Origin: Kitasatospora sp. NBC_00458
Lineage (GTDB): Bacteria > Actinomycetota > Actinomycetes > Streptomycetales > Streptomycetaceae
Length of the DNA stretch: 64,000 bases
Assembly (NCBI RefSeq): GCF_036013975.1
Contig: NZ_CP107904.1
Span: forward strand, 5,357,001 to 5,421,000
Reading direction: 5' to 3'
Part shown: one piece after another, positions 18,882 to 28,422 of the stretch
Numbering within the stretch: position 1 is the first letter of the stretch
How the letters are laid out: the number at the start of each line of letters is the position of its first letter
The notes under the pieces: generated by a model
The model's input: the letters and a program-made list of their open reading frames with translations, nothing else
Told to the model about the DNA's origin: nothing
Databases searched by the model: none
Translations under genes and position numbers: made by a program

Positions 18882-18926
18882 GTGAACGGGCGCGGGTGCG
18901 GGTGCGTGAACGGGCGTGGGTGCGGG
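18882..18926. repeat. 21-bp direct repeat, two copies
   Basis: A 21-bp unit (18882-18902) recurs at 18906-18926 with one mismatch, between the convergent protease-partner and TetR genes. It is G-rich and non-coding. Confidence 0.7.
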
Positions 18927-18984
18927 AGCGGGTGCCGCACCGGACCGGGCCCGCACCGGCGGGACCGTACGCGGCCTGCCGGGG

Positions 18985-19644
18985 CTACCGGAGGTCGGTG
19001 AAGCCGTTCTCCAGGATCGCGAAGGCGTGGTCGACCAGCTCGGCTATGTCCTCGCGGCCGCCGCCCTCGGCCCAGCGCAGCACCGTCTCGGTGGTGGCCG
19101 CGCCGATCGAGGCGGCGGTGATCCGCATGCCGAAGGTCGGCTCCCGGACACCGGCCCGCTGCATCAGCACGGCGAGGTAGAGCTGCTGCGGGTCGTCGGC
19201 GGTCTCGTGCATCCGGGCGCGCAGCGCGGGGACCTCGACGACCAGCCGCATCCGGGCCAGGAGTTCGTCGCGTTCGTGCTGGACCAGCTCGCGGACCAGA
19301 CCGACGAGGGCCTCGCGGCAGGAGTGCAGGAACGGTTCGTCGACGGGCCGGGCCAGCAGGGCGGTGATCATCGCCGGGTCGTACTCGTCGGTGAGGACGA
19401 CGTCCTCCTTGGTGGCGAAGTACCGGAAGAAGGTGGACTGGGAGACCTCGGCGGCGGCGGCGATCTGCTCCACCGTGGTGCTCTCGTAGCCCTGTTCGGT
19501 GAAGAGCCGGTACGCCTCGCGGCGGATGGCCTGGCGGGTCTTCAGCTTCTTCCGTTCGCGCAGCGACAGCGGCGCCTCCAACAGGGCCTGGACCGGATCG
19601 GCCGGGCCCGTCGGGGGTGCCGCTGTCGGCTGCGCTGCGCTCAT
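18985..19644 (-). CDS. TetR-family regulator
   Basis: A 219-aa TetR repressor. The DNA-binding domain (about 30-80) reads KTRQAIRREAYRLFTEQGYESTTVEQIAAAAEVSQSTFFRYFATKEDVV in segments, a textbook TetR N-terminus. The ligand domain is variable. ATG at 19644 lies 8 nt downstream of the MFS transporter stop, so the pair is one operon on the minus strand. The palindrome at 21323-21338 in front of the transporter is its probable operator, giving autorepression relieved by the transported drug. Confidence 0.93.
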   Translation of the reverse strand: MSAAQPTAAPPTGPADPVQALLEAPLSLRERKKLKTRQAIRREAYRLFTEQGYESTTVEQIAAAAEVSQSTFFRYFATKEDVVLTDEYDPAMITALLARPVDEPFLHSCREALVGLVRELVQHERDELLARMRLVVEVPALRARMHETADDPQQLYLAVLMQRAGVREPTFGMRITAASIGAATTETVLRWAEGGGREDIAELVDHAFAILENGFTDLR

Positions 19645-19652
19645 ACCTTCGA

Positions 19653-21290
19653 TTATCCGTGATCGGCCGCGGGCACGGCGGACGGCCCGGGGTCGGCGCC
19701 GGGTCCGCCGGCGGAGCGTCCGGGGGCGCCGGGACCGTCGGCCTCCGGTTCCCCGGCGGCCGGCCGTGCGGCCCCGGAGGGTTCGACGGACGGCATCCGC
19801 AGGGCCACCAGTACCGCCGAGAGCACCGCGACCACCCCGGCGACCAGCAGCACCGCGGTCATCCCGTGCACGTAGGCGGTGTGCGCGGACGCGGCCAGCG
19901 CCCGGTCCCCGGTCGCGGCGGCGACCGCGTCGGCGGCCACCACCGACTGACCGGCCCGGTCCGCGGCGTCCGCCGCCAGCCCGCCGGTGTCCAGCGCCCC
20001 CCGGTACGAGTCGGCCAGCAGGCTGCCGAAGAGGGCGACCCCGATCGCGCCGCCGACCTGCCGGAAGGTCTGGAGCAGCCCGGAGCCGACGCCGGCCCGG
20101 GCGGGCGGCAGCGTGAGCAGGGCGGTGGCCTGCGCGGTGATCAGGGAGAGCCCCATGCCGAACCCGAGCAGGGTGAGCCAGACCGCCGCGAGGCCGTAGC
20201 CGTCGGAGGCGTCCGTGCGGCTGCCGAGCAGCAGGGCGACGGCCAGGACGGCCAGCCCGAGGGTGATCACCGTCCGCGGCCCGGTCCGGGTGACCAGCTT
20301 GTCGCTGATCCGGGCGGCCACCATCAGGCCGGCCATCATCGGCATCAGCCGCAGGCCGGTCCCGAGGGCGTCGGAGCCGAGCACGCTCTGGAAGTAGAGG
20401 GGGAGGACGAAGAACGCGCCGAACAGCACCACCGAGACCAGCGTCGCGGCCACCGCCGACCAGCGGAAGGCGAGGTCGGCGAGCAGGGTGAGGTCGAGCA
20501 TCGGGTCGCTCTGGCGGCGGCTGCGCAGGACCAGGAGGGTGAGCGCGACCAGGGAGCCGCCGATCATGCCGAGCACCAGCGGGTCGGACCAGCCGCGCTC
20601 GGGGCCCTCGATGATGCCGTAGGTGAGCGCGGCGAGCCCGCCGGCGCCGAGTACGGTGCCGAGCAGGTCGATCCGGGGCGCGGCGGGGTTGCGGGTCTCC
20701 GGCAGCAGGATCAGGCAGGCGGTGATGCCGATCGCGACCAGCGGGAGGTTGACGGCGAAGATCGCGCCCCACCAGAAGTGCTGGAGCAGGAAGCCGCCGA
20801 TCAGCGGGCCGAGCGGGGTCCCGACGGCGAGCGCGGCGGCCAGCAGCGAGGTGGCGCGGCGCTGCTCGCCGGCCGGGAAGAGCCCGGGGATCACGGCCAG
20901 GGACATCGGCATCACCAGGGCGCCGGCCAGGCCCATCGCGGCGCGCGCGGCGATCAGCGTGCCGGGGCTGTCGGCGAGCATGCCGACGGCGGAGGCGAGG
21001 CCGAACAGCGCGAGGCCGAGCGTCAGGGTGAAGCGGCGCCCGAACCGGTCGCCGATCAGTCCGGCCGGGAGCATCACGGCGGCGAAGACCACGGTGTAGG
21101 AGTCGACGATCCACTGCTGCTGCCCGGTGGTGGCCTCCAACTGCGAGGCCAGGGTGGGCAGTGCCACGTTGAGGACCGTCATGTCGAAGCTGATCACCAG
21201 GACGCTGAGGGCGACGGCGACGAGCGCGAGCCAGCGCCGTGGGTCCGGTCCGGGCGGGGCCTGTGCCTGGTCGGTGGGCGGGGTGGTCAC
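19653..21290 (-). CDS. MFS drug efflux transporter, DHA2 (EmrB/QacA) type
   Basis: A 545-aa drug:proton antiporter with about 14 membrane helices. The family motifs are present: ISFDMTVLNVALP in the first helix (motif D1), motif A GDRFGRRFTLTLG, and the motif C region GPLIGGFL. The start is GTG at 21290, which has GGAGG 6 nt upstream; an in-frame TTG at 21296 sits against the ribosome site. The C-terminal 40 residues are an Ala/Gly/Pro-rich cytosolic tail. It precedes its own TetR gene. Expression is probably controlled at the palindrome 33 nt upstream. Confidence 0.93.
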   Translation of the reverse strand: MTTPPTDQAQAPPGPDPRRWLALVAVALSVLVISFDMTVLNVALPTLASQLEATTGQQQWIVDSYTVVFAAVMLPAGLIGDRFGRRFTLTLGLALFGLASAVGMLADSPGTLIAARAAMGLAGALVMPMSLAVIPGLFPAGEQRRATSLLAAALAVGTPLGPLIGGFLLQHFWWGAIFAVNLPLVAIGITACLILLPETRNPAAPRIDLLGTVLGAGGLAALTYGIIEGPERGWSDPLVLGMIGGSLVALTLLVLRSRRQSDPMLDLTLLADLAFRWSAVAATLVSVVLFGAFFVLPLYFQSVLGSDALGTGLRLMPMMAGLMVAARISDKLVTRTGPRTVITLGLAVLAVALLLGSRTDASDGYGLAAVWLTLLGFGMGLSLITAQATALLTLPPARAGVGSGLLQTFRQVGGAIGVALFGSLLADSYRGALDTGGLAADAADRAGQSVVAADAVAAATGDRALAASAHTAYVHGMTAVLLVAGVVAVLSAVLVALRMPSVEPSGAARPAAGEPEADGPGAPGRSAGGPGADPGPSAVPAADHG

Positions 21291-21322
21291 GGACAACCTC
21301 CGGAGACCTGGATGGGAGAGTC

Positions 21323-21338
21323 ACTGTCAAATGACAGT
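21323..21338. promoter_or_regulatory. Perfect palindrome, TetR operator candidate
   Basis: The 7-bp arms ACTGTCA and TGACAGT flank two bases. It is 33 nt upstream of the MFS start and contains TTGACA (minus strand), so a bound repressor would block the promoter. The rest of 21339-21599 is a moderately AT-rich divergent promoter stretch with no gene. Confidence 0.75.
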
Positions 21339-21599
21339 AACTATCAGAATGCGCCCACCGTCAATGGCGATCCGGGTACCCCTTGTGTCACTCTGTGTGA
21401 TGTGTCCTGGAAGTGCGCGTTCCGCACGGGGAATTGACGCAACGTTGATCTGTCGTTCGCCGCTTTCGGGCGGTTTCGGGTGACTGACGGTAGATACGAT
21501 GTGGCGGTCGGTCAGTGCGGGCCGGTGCGTGCCGAGAGCGGAGAAGGGGTGGGGCGGCAGGAGCCGACCACGAGCCCGGCGCAGGAAGGGGAAGCCGAA

Positions 21600-22289
21600 A
21601 TGGCTGATCGGAAGTCGGGCGCCCAGGTCTGGGGCGCCGTGGTGGTGATGACCTCCGCGCTGGCGGTGGTCGCGGCGTACCTGATCGACGGCGCCGCGCT
21701 GGTGCTGGTGGTGGCCGGGGTCGAGGTGCTGCTGCTGATGGTCTACGTCGGGTGGCGGTGGCAGTTGCTGCACCAGGTGCCGCGGCGCGAGCGCCGGCAG
21801 CCCGCGCGCGGCCACCGGCCGGCGGGCGGTGTCCCGGACGCCGCGCACTGCGAGCGGTGCCGGCGGGCCCGCGAGGCGATCGACGCGCGGCAGGCCGAGC
21901 GGCTCCGGCGGAGTCTGCCGGTCCAGGGGCGTGAGTCGGCCGCCCCCGCGCGACCGGCGCGCGAGCACCGGTCGTACGACCGGTCGGCCGGTCACCACCG
22001 CCAGGCGCACGGGCAGTCGCACGGCCAGGCGCACGGGCACCCGGCGCCGTACGACGCCCACGGTCACGGGCGTCCGTCGGCGCAGGATCCGCACGGCGGC
22101 CACGAGTCCCGGGGCGGGCGCGAGCCGCACGGTGGCCACGACTCCCGCGCCGGTCACGAGTCCGCGCCGCCGCACGACCGCCCGGCCCGCGAGTGGACGG
22201 CGGAACGGGCGGCCGCCCGGTCGGGGGACCGGCCGACCGCCCGTCACGGGGCGCCGGGCTCAGCCGGCCGCGCTGTAGGCCACCAGTGA
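21600..22289 (+). CDS. Membrane protein with His/Gly-rich tail, 229 aa
   Basis: Not a family I recognise. Two adjacent membrane helices (about 9-28 and 31-50) are followed by a basic, soluble tail; residues about 130-200 are very rich in His, Gly and Asp (HGQSHGQAHGH, DAHGHG, HGGHDSRAGH), a composition that could chelate Zn, Ni or Cu. A CxxCRR motif (AAHCERCRRAREAI) lies near residue 84. ATG at 21600 has GGAAGGGG upstream. Its end overlaps the convergent hemolysin III gene by 30 nt. The helices look like a real gene; the tail may be fast-evolving. Confidence 0.7.
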   Translation: MADRKSGAQVWGAVVVMTSALAVVAAYLIDGAALVLVVAGVEVLLLMVYVGWRWQLLHQVPRRERRQPARGHRPAGGVPDAAHCERCRRAREAIDARQAERLRRSLPVQGRESAAPARPAREHRSYDRSAGHHRQAHGQSHGQAHGHPAPYDAHGHGRPSAQDPHGGHESRGGREPHGGHDSRAGHESAPPHDRPAREWTAERAAARSGDRPTARHGAPGSAGRAVGHQ

Positions 22290-22943
22290 GATCCCGACGT
22301 ACTGCGTGATGAAGGCCCCGAGGGTGAAGGCGTGGAACACCTCGTGGAAGCCGAACCAGCGCGGTGACGGGTCGGGCCGCTTGAGGCCGTACACCACGCC
22401 GCCGACGCTGTAGAGCACGCCGCCGACGATCATCAGGACCAGGACGGCGACCCCGCCGGTGCGCAGGAAGTCGGGCAGGAAGAACGCGGCGGCCCAGCCC
22501 AGCGCGAGGTACACCGGGGTGTAGAGCCAGCGCGGCGCGCCGACCCAGAACACCCGGAACGCGATCCCGGCCAGCGCGCCGCCCCAGACCGCCCAGAGCA
22601 GCAGCTGCCGGTCGGCGCCGTCCAGCAGCAGGATGGTGAACGGGGTGTAGGTGCCCGCGATGATCAGGAAGATGTTCGCGTGGTCCAGCCGGCGCAGGAC
22701 CGCGTCGCCGCGCGGCCCCCAGGTGAAGCGGTGGTACACCGCGCTCACCCCGAAGAGCAGCCAGGCGCTGGCCGAGTAGATCGCGCAGGCGATCCTGGCG
22801 GGCCCCGGTTCGGCCAGGCAGATCAGCACGATCCCGGCGGCCAGCGCGGCGGGGAACATTCCGGCGTGCAGCCAGCCGCGCCACTTCGGCTTGGGCTCGG
22901 CCTGCCCCGTGCTCTCCATGAGCTCAGCAGTCATGCCCGGCAT
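22260..22943 (-). CDS. Hemolysin III family (PAQR-like) membrane protein
   Basis: A seven-helix integral membrane protein of the YqfA/HlyIII group, related to adiponectin receptors and thought to be metal-dependent hydrolases or receptors. The conserved metal-site residues are visible in FGVSAVYHRFTW and FGFHEVFHAFTLGAFI (HxxxH), with ...LRRLDHANIFLIIAGTYTP in between. The start could be ATG 22943 or ATG 22934; neither has a Shine-Dalgarno site, and TAGGTA 9 nt before 22943 suggests a leaderless transcript. A perfect 18-bp palindrome covers that promoter. No neighbour suggests a role. Confidence 0.88.
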   Translation of the reverse strand: MPGMTAELMESTGQAEPKPKWRGWLHAGMFPAALAAGIVLICLAEPGPARIACAIYSASAWLLFGVSAVYHRFTWGPRGDAVLRRLDHANIFLIIAGTYTPFTILLLDGADRQLLLWAVWGGALAGIAFRVFWVGAPRWLYTPVYLALGWAAAFFLPDFLRTGGVAVLVLMIVGGVLYSVGGVVYGLKRPDPSPRWFGFHEVFHAFTLGAFITQYVGISLVAYSAAG

Positions 22944-22953
22944 GCTACCCGCT

Positions 22954-22971
22954 ACCTACGGATCCGTAGGT
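22954..22971. promoter_or_regulatory. Perfect 18-bp palindrome before hemolysin III
   Basis: ACCTACGGATCCGTAGGT is a perfect palindrome centred 20 nt upstream of the hemolysin III ATG and covering its putative -10 (TAGGTA). A half-site CGTAGG recurs at about 22980. This is a textbook repressor operator, probably for a TetR-type protein encoded elsewhere. Confidence 0.75.
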
Positions 22972-23177
22972 TACTGAATCGTAGGAAGTGGCGGTCGTCA
23001 CTCTTGGACGTTTTGGAGTGTTCGGGGTGCGGGCGGAGGGGGCCCGGAGGTGCCGAGGATGGCCCGCTACCGGTAAGTAATTATCCTGAAAGTAGTAAAA
23101 GATGCGTCAATTTCGCCGAGGCGCCGTATTCGGCCCTCGGGGCCGGAGCTACGCTGCAAGCACCCTCAAACCCCGCT

Positions 23178-23203
23178 ACGCCATCTCCCCGCCGGGATGG
23201 CGT
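23178..23203 (+). promoter_or_regulatory. Hairpin in the pckG leader
   Basis: ACGCCATC (23178-23185) pairs with GATGGCGT (23196-23203) over a 10-nt loop, ending 14 nt before the GTG of pckG. It could affect mRNA stability or ribosome access. TACGCT at 23152-23157 is a plausible -10. Confidence 0.55.
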
Positions 23204-23217
23204 GAAACGGAGCGATC

Positions 23218-25059
<1,842 letters not shown>

Positions 25060-25228
25060 GCCTGAGCCTCAGCGCGGCGAGTAGTGGTGGGTGCGTGGCA
25101 CGAATCGCGCACCGACCGAGCGACAGGACGGCCGGAGCCCCGCCGGACGATCTTTCCCCGACCAAGGAGATCGTCCGGACCGGGACTCCGGCCGTAGCTT
25201 TTCCCCGGCGGTCCCCCGGCCGCACTCC

Positions 25229-25295
25229 CGTCCGCGCTCCGTCAGGGCCGCAGGTCGTCCCGTCCGCACGCCGTCCGTCCGCACTCCGTCAGGGC
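25229..25295. repeat. 20-bp direct repeat at the aminotransferase 3' end
   Basis: CGTCCGCGCTCCGTCAGGGC (25229-25248) returns at 25276-25295 with one mismatch. The second copy overlaps the aminotransferase stop, so the first looks like a partial duplication of that end. The rest of the 229-nt gap after pckG shows no gene. Confidence 0.65.
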
Positions 25296-26503
25296 TGCGC
25301 GTAGCCGCCCAGGAAGGTGCCGATCCGGGTCACCGCGTCGGTGATCTCCTCCGGGCGCGGCAGGGTGACCAGCCGGAAGTGGTCCGGCTCGGGCCAGTTG
25401 AAGCCGGTGCCCTGGACCAGCAGGATCCGTTCGGCGCGCAGCAGGTCGAGCACCATCTGGGCGTCGTCCTTGATCTTGAAGACCTTCGGGTCCAGCCGGG
25501 GGAAGGCGTAGAGCGCGCCCTTCGGCTTGACGCAGCTGACCCCGGGGATGTCGTTGAGCAGCCGGTACGCGGCGTCCCGGGACTCCAGCAGCCGGCCGCC
25601 GGGCAGTACCAGGTCCTTGATCGACTGCCGGCCGCCGAGCGCCGCCGCCACTGCGTGCTGGGCCGGCATGTTGGCGCAGAGCCGCATCGAGGCGAGCACG
25701 GTCAGGCCCTCGACGTAGCTCCGGGCGCGGTGCCGGTCCCCGGAGAGCACCATCCAGCCGGAGCGGAAGCCCGCCACCCGGTAGGACTTGGACATGCCGT
25801 TGAAGGTGACGCAGAACAGGTCGGGGGCCAGCGTGGCCAGCGGGACGTGCTCGGCGTCGTCGTAGAGGATCTTGTCGTAGATCTCGTCCGCGTAGATCAC
25901 CAGCTGGTGGCGGCGGGCGATCTCCGCCAGCCCCTCCAGCACCTCGCGCGGGTAGACCGCACCGGTCGGGTTGTTGGGGTTGATCACGACCAGCGCCCTG
26001 GTCCGGTCGGTGACCTTGGACTCGACGTCGGCGAGGTCCGGGTACCACTCGGACTGCTCGTCGCAGCGGTAGTGGACGGCGGTGCCGCCGGCCAGCGAGA
26101 CGGAGGCCGTCCAGAGCGGGTAGTCCGGGGCGGGGACGAGCACCTCGTCGCCGTCGTCCAGCAGCGCGGTCATGGCGAGCTGGATCAGTTCGGAGACGCC
26201 GTTGCCGAGGAAGACGTCCTCGACGCCGAGCCCGTGCAGGCCGCGCTCCTCGTAGTGCATCACCACGGCGCGGCGGGCCGACAGCAGCCCCTTGGAGTCG
26301 CCGTACCCGTGCGCGGAGGAGAGGTTGCGCAGGATGTCCTGGAGGATCTCCGGGGGCGCGTCGAAGCCGAACAGCGCGGGGTTGCCGGTGTTGAGCTTCA
26401 GGATGCGGTGGCCCTGCTCCTCCAGCCGCATCGCCTCGTCGAGCACCGGGCCGCGGATGTCGTAGCAGACGTTGGCGAGCTTGCTGGACTGGATGACCTG
26501 CAT
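25289..26503 (-). CDS. PLP aminotransferase, alanine (AlaA) type
   Basis: Fold-type I aminotransferase of 404 aa in class I/II, closest by eye to E. coli AlaA/YfbQ glutamate-pyruvate transaminase: the N-terminus QVIQSSKLANVCYDIRGPVL is typical. Other signatures are NTGNPALFGF, ALVVINPNNPTGAVYP, YADEIYDKILYD, and the PLP lysine in FNGMSKSYRVAGFRSGWM. It interconverts pyruvate and alanine with glutamate, which would link it to the neighbouring pckG in carbon/nitrogen balance. ATG at 26503. It lies downstream of a lipoprotein gene but a strong hairpin separates them. Confidence 0.93.
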   Translation of the reverse strand: MQVIQSSKLANVCYDIRGPVLDEAMRLEEQGHRILKLNTGNPALFGFDAPPEILQDILRNLSSAHGYGDSKGLLSARRAVVMHYEERGLHGLGVEDVFLGNGVSELIQLAMTALLDDGDEVLVPAPDYPLWTASVSLAGGTAVHYRCDEQSEWYPDLADVESKVTDRTRALVVINPNNPTGAVYPREVLEGLAEIARRHQLVIYADEIYDKILYDDAEHVPLATLAPDLFCVTFNGMSKSYRVAGFRSGWMVLSGDRHRARSYVEGLTVLASMRLCANMPAQHAVAAALGGRQSIKDLVLPGGRLLESRDAAYRLLNDIPGVSCVKPKGALYAFPRLDPKVFKIKDDAQMVLDLLRAERILLVQGTGFNWPEPDHFRLVTLPRPEEITDAVTRIGTFLGGYAQP

Positions 26504-26526
26504 GCCTGCCTACTTTAGGGGCAGGA

Positions 26527-26571
26527 ACGGGCGGTCCGGCGCGTGTCGTGGGACACCCGCCGGACCGCCCG
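26527..26571 (-). terminator. Hairpin terminator after the lipoprotein gene
   Basis: A 13-bp perfect stem (26528-26540 with 26559-26571) with an additional inner GTGTC/GACAC pairing lies 45 nt after the lipoprotein stop. Confidence 0.75.
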
Positions 26572-26615
26572 GACGCTATCGCTCCGCCGCATCCTTCGAT
26601 CAGGAGGCGGAGACC

Positions 26616-27377
26616 TCAGCCGGCCTTCCAGATCAGTGGCTGGGTGTCCAGAACGCTGCCGAAGGCGAGGAACTGCGGCGGTGTGTCATCGGGCACGAGA
26701 TAGACGGCACACTGCTGCTGGCTCTGGCCGTCGGCGAGCGTGCCGGGCTTCTTGCCGGCGTCGCAGGCCGGGATGGACTTCATGATGGTCGGCGCGGCCA
26801 GGACGCCGCCGGTCGCCTTGGCCTCGGTGTGCACCTTGAAGCGCATCATGAAGTACTCGTCGGTGAGCGGGGCGCCCGTCCTGTTGGTGAACGAGACGGT
26901 CACGTAGTACGGCGTCCGGCCGGCGAGGTCGGCGGGCTTGAAGTTGAACGGCGCGACCTCGGCGGCGGTGCCCTTGACCACCGAGACCGGGGTGACGTCG
27001 GCCTTGGTCTTGCCGAGGTAGCTGCCGGTGGTGGTCAGCGGCAGCGGGTTCTCGAAGGAGATCTTGCCGCCGCCGCCGCTCGCCCCGCCGATCGGGTTGC
27101 CGCTGGTGGCGGCCGAGGGGACGGGGGCGGTGCCCCCGGTGCCCCCGGTGCCCCCGGCGCCGCCGGTGGCCGCCGGGGCCCCGGTCGGTGCCGCCCCGGT
27201 CGGGGCGGCCGTCGGGGCCCCCGCCGGGGCGGACGTGGGTGCGCCCGCGGCACTGCCGGCCGGGGTCGGGGCGGCGACGACGGCCGGGTCGTCGTTCTCC
27301 GGCCCGCAGGCCGTCAGCGCCAGCGCGAGCGCCGCGATCGGGACGGCCGCGCGCAGGGCGGTCCGATGCTTCGTCAT
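26616..27377 (-). CDS. Secreted lipoprotein, 253 aa
   Basis: A signal peptide with lipobox LALTACGPEN (lipidated Cys24) marks it as a surface lipoprotein. A low-complexity Ala/Pro/Thr/Gly spacer (about 33-105) links it to a globular domain (about 110-253) resembling the immunoglobulin-like DUF4352-type fold: PYYVTVSFTNRTGAPLTDEYFMM and the later CAVYLVPDDTPPQFLAFG. Two cysteines (ACDAGK and QQQCAVY) could form a disulfide. No ligand is known. ATG at 27377. It is divergent from the prepilin peptidase gene. Confidence 0.85.
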   Translation of the reverse strand: MTKHRTALRAAVPIAALALALTACGPENDDPAVVAAPTPAGSAAGAPTSAPAGAPTAAPTGAAPTGAPAATGGAGGTGGTGGTAPVPSAATSGNPIGGASGGGGKISFENPLPLTTTGSYLGKTKADVTPVSVVKGTAAEVAPFNFKPADLAGRTPYYVTVSFTNRTGAPLTDEYFMMRFKVHTEAKATGGVLAAPTIMKSIPACDAGKKPGTLADGQSQQQCAVYLVPDDTPPQFLAFGSVLDTQPLIWKAG

Positions 27378-27540
27378 GGTGTCTGTCCCCCGTGGATGAT
27401 GTGGTCGGTGCGGCGCCCGGGACGACCGGGCACCGCCAGAGTCGGACGCGGACGGCGCCCGGACGGTTCCGGGCGGCTCCGGACGGTTCCGGAGCGGGGC
27501 CGCCGGATCGTACCGTCGCCGTGGAGAGAGAGGGGACGCC

Positions 27541-28257
27541 GTGATCGCGAGCGTGGTCGGGGCGGTGCTGGCCGGAGTGCTGGCGGCGCCGGCGGTGCGC
27601 GGCCTGGTGGTCCGGTACGCGGTGCCCGAGGGCGAGCCGTGGCGCACCGCCTGCCCGTCCTGTGCGCGGGAGCTGCGCGGGCTGCCGCCGACCGGGCGCT
27701 GTCCGGGCTGCCGGACCGGGCTGGGGCCGGGTGCCTGGCAGGTGGAGGCGGTCACGGCCGCCGCGGCCGCCGGCGCGCTGGCGGCCGGCCGCCCGTCCGA
27801 CGCGCTGCTGCTGCTCTGGGTGGCGGGCGTCGGGGTGGTGCTGGGCTTCACCGACGCCAGGGTGCACCGGTTGCCGTACCCGCTGAGCTGGACGCTGGCG
27901 GCGGGCCTGGCGGTGCTGCTGACGGTGCTGGAACTGGTGGACGGCAGCCCGGGCGTGCTCCTGCGCTGCCTGCTGGTGGCGCTGGCGGCCGGCGCCCTGT
28001 TCGAACTGCCGGTCTGGCTGGGGCTGATGGGCCCCGGCGACAGCGTGCTGGCGCTCGGCCTCGGCGCGCTGCTCGGGCGGTACGGCTGGTCCGCGGCGCT
28101 GACCGGGCTGGTCGCGGTCGTGCTGCTGGCCGGGCTCTGGTCGGTCGGCGTCCTGGTGGCGGCCCTGGTGCGGGGCCGGCCGGTGCGCGGACTTGAGGTG
28201 CCGATGGGGCCGTTCCTGCTGCTCGGCACATTGCTGGCGGTGCTGGTCCAGCCGTAG
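27541..28257 (+). CDS. Prepilin peptidase (A24 family), orphan
   Basis: Membrane aspartyl protease of the type IV prepilin peptidase family. A cytosolic zinc-binding-like segment CPSCARELRG...CPGCRTG carries two CxxC motifs (about residues 39-60), and the two catalytic aspartates are in GFTDARVHRLP and GPGDSVLALG. About seven membrane helices follow. GTG at 27541 lies behind AGAGGGG. No pilin, tad or flp genes are nearby, so its substrates must be encoded elsewhere. The rest of the reading frame has no oddities. Confidence 0.88.
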   Translation: MIASVVGAVLAGVLAAPAVRGLVVRYAVPEGEPWRTACPSCARELRGLPPTGRCPGCRTGLGPGAWQVEAVTAAAAAGALAAGRPSDALLLLWVAGVGVVLGFTDARVHRLPYPLSWTLAAGLAVLLTVLELVDGSPGVLLRCLLVALAAGALFELPVWLGLMGPGDSVLALGLGALLGRYGWSAALTGLVAVVLLAGLWSVGVLVAALVRGRPVRGLEVPMGPFLLLGTLLAVLVQP

Positions 28258-28339
28258 CGCGGCGGCCCGCGGGACCACCCGAGCGCGGCGGCCCGCGGGC
28301 CGCCCGGAGCGGGGGCGGGCACGGGCCGGGAACGGCGGA

Positions 28340-28374
28340 CGGGCCCGCCGTACCGGTCAGGTACGACGGGCCCG
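28340..28374 (-). terminator. Hairpin terminator after the chitinase gene
   Basis: A 15-bp stem with one mismatch (28340-28354 with 28360-28374) closes a 5-nt loop between the convergent prepilin peptidase and chitinase genes. Confidence 0.7.
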
Positions 28375-28422
28375 GCGCCGGCGCGCAGGCTCCACCCTCA
28401 AGGAGCGGCGCGCCGTGGGGGA

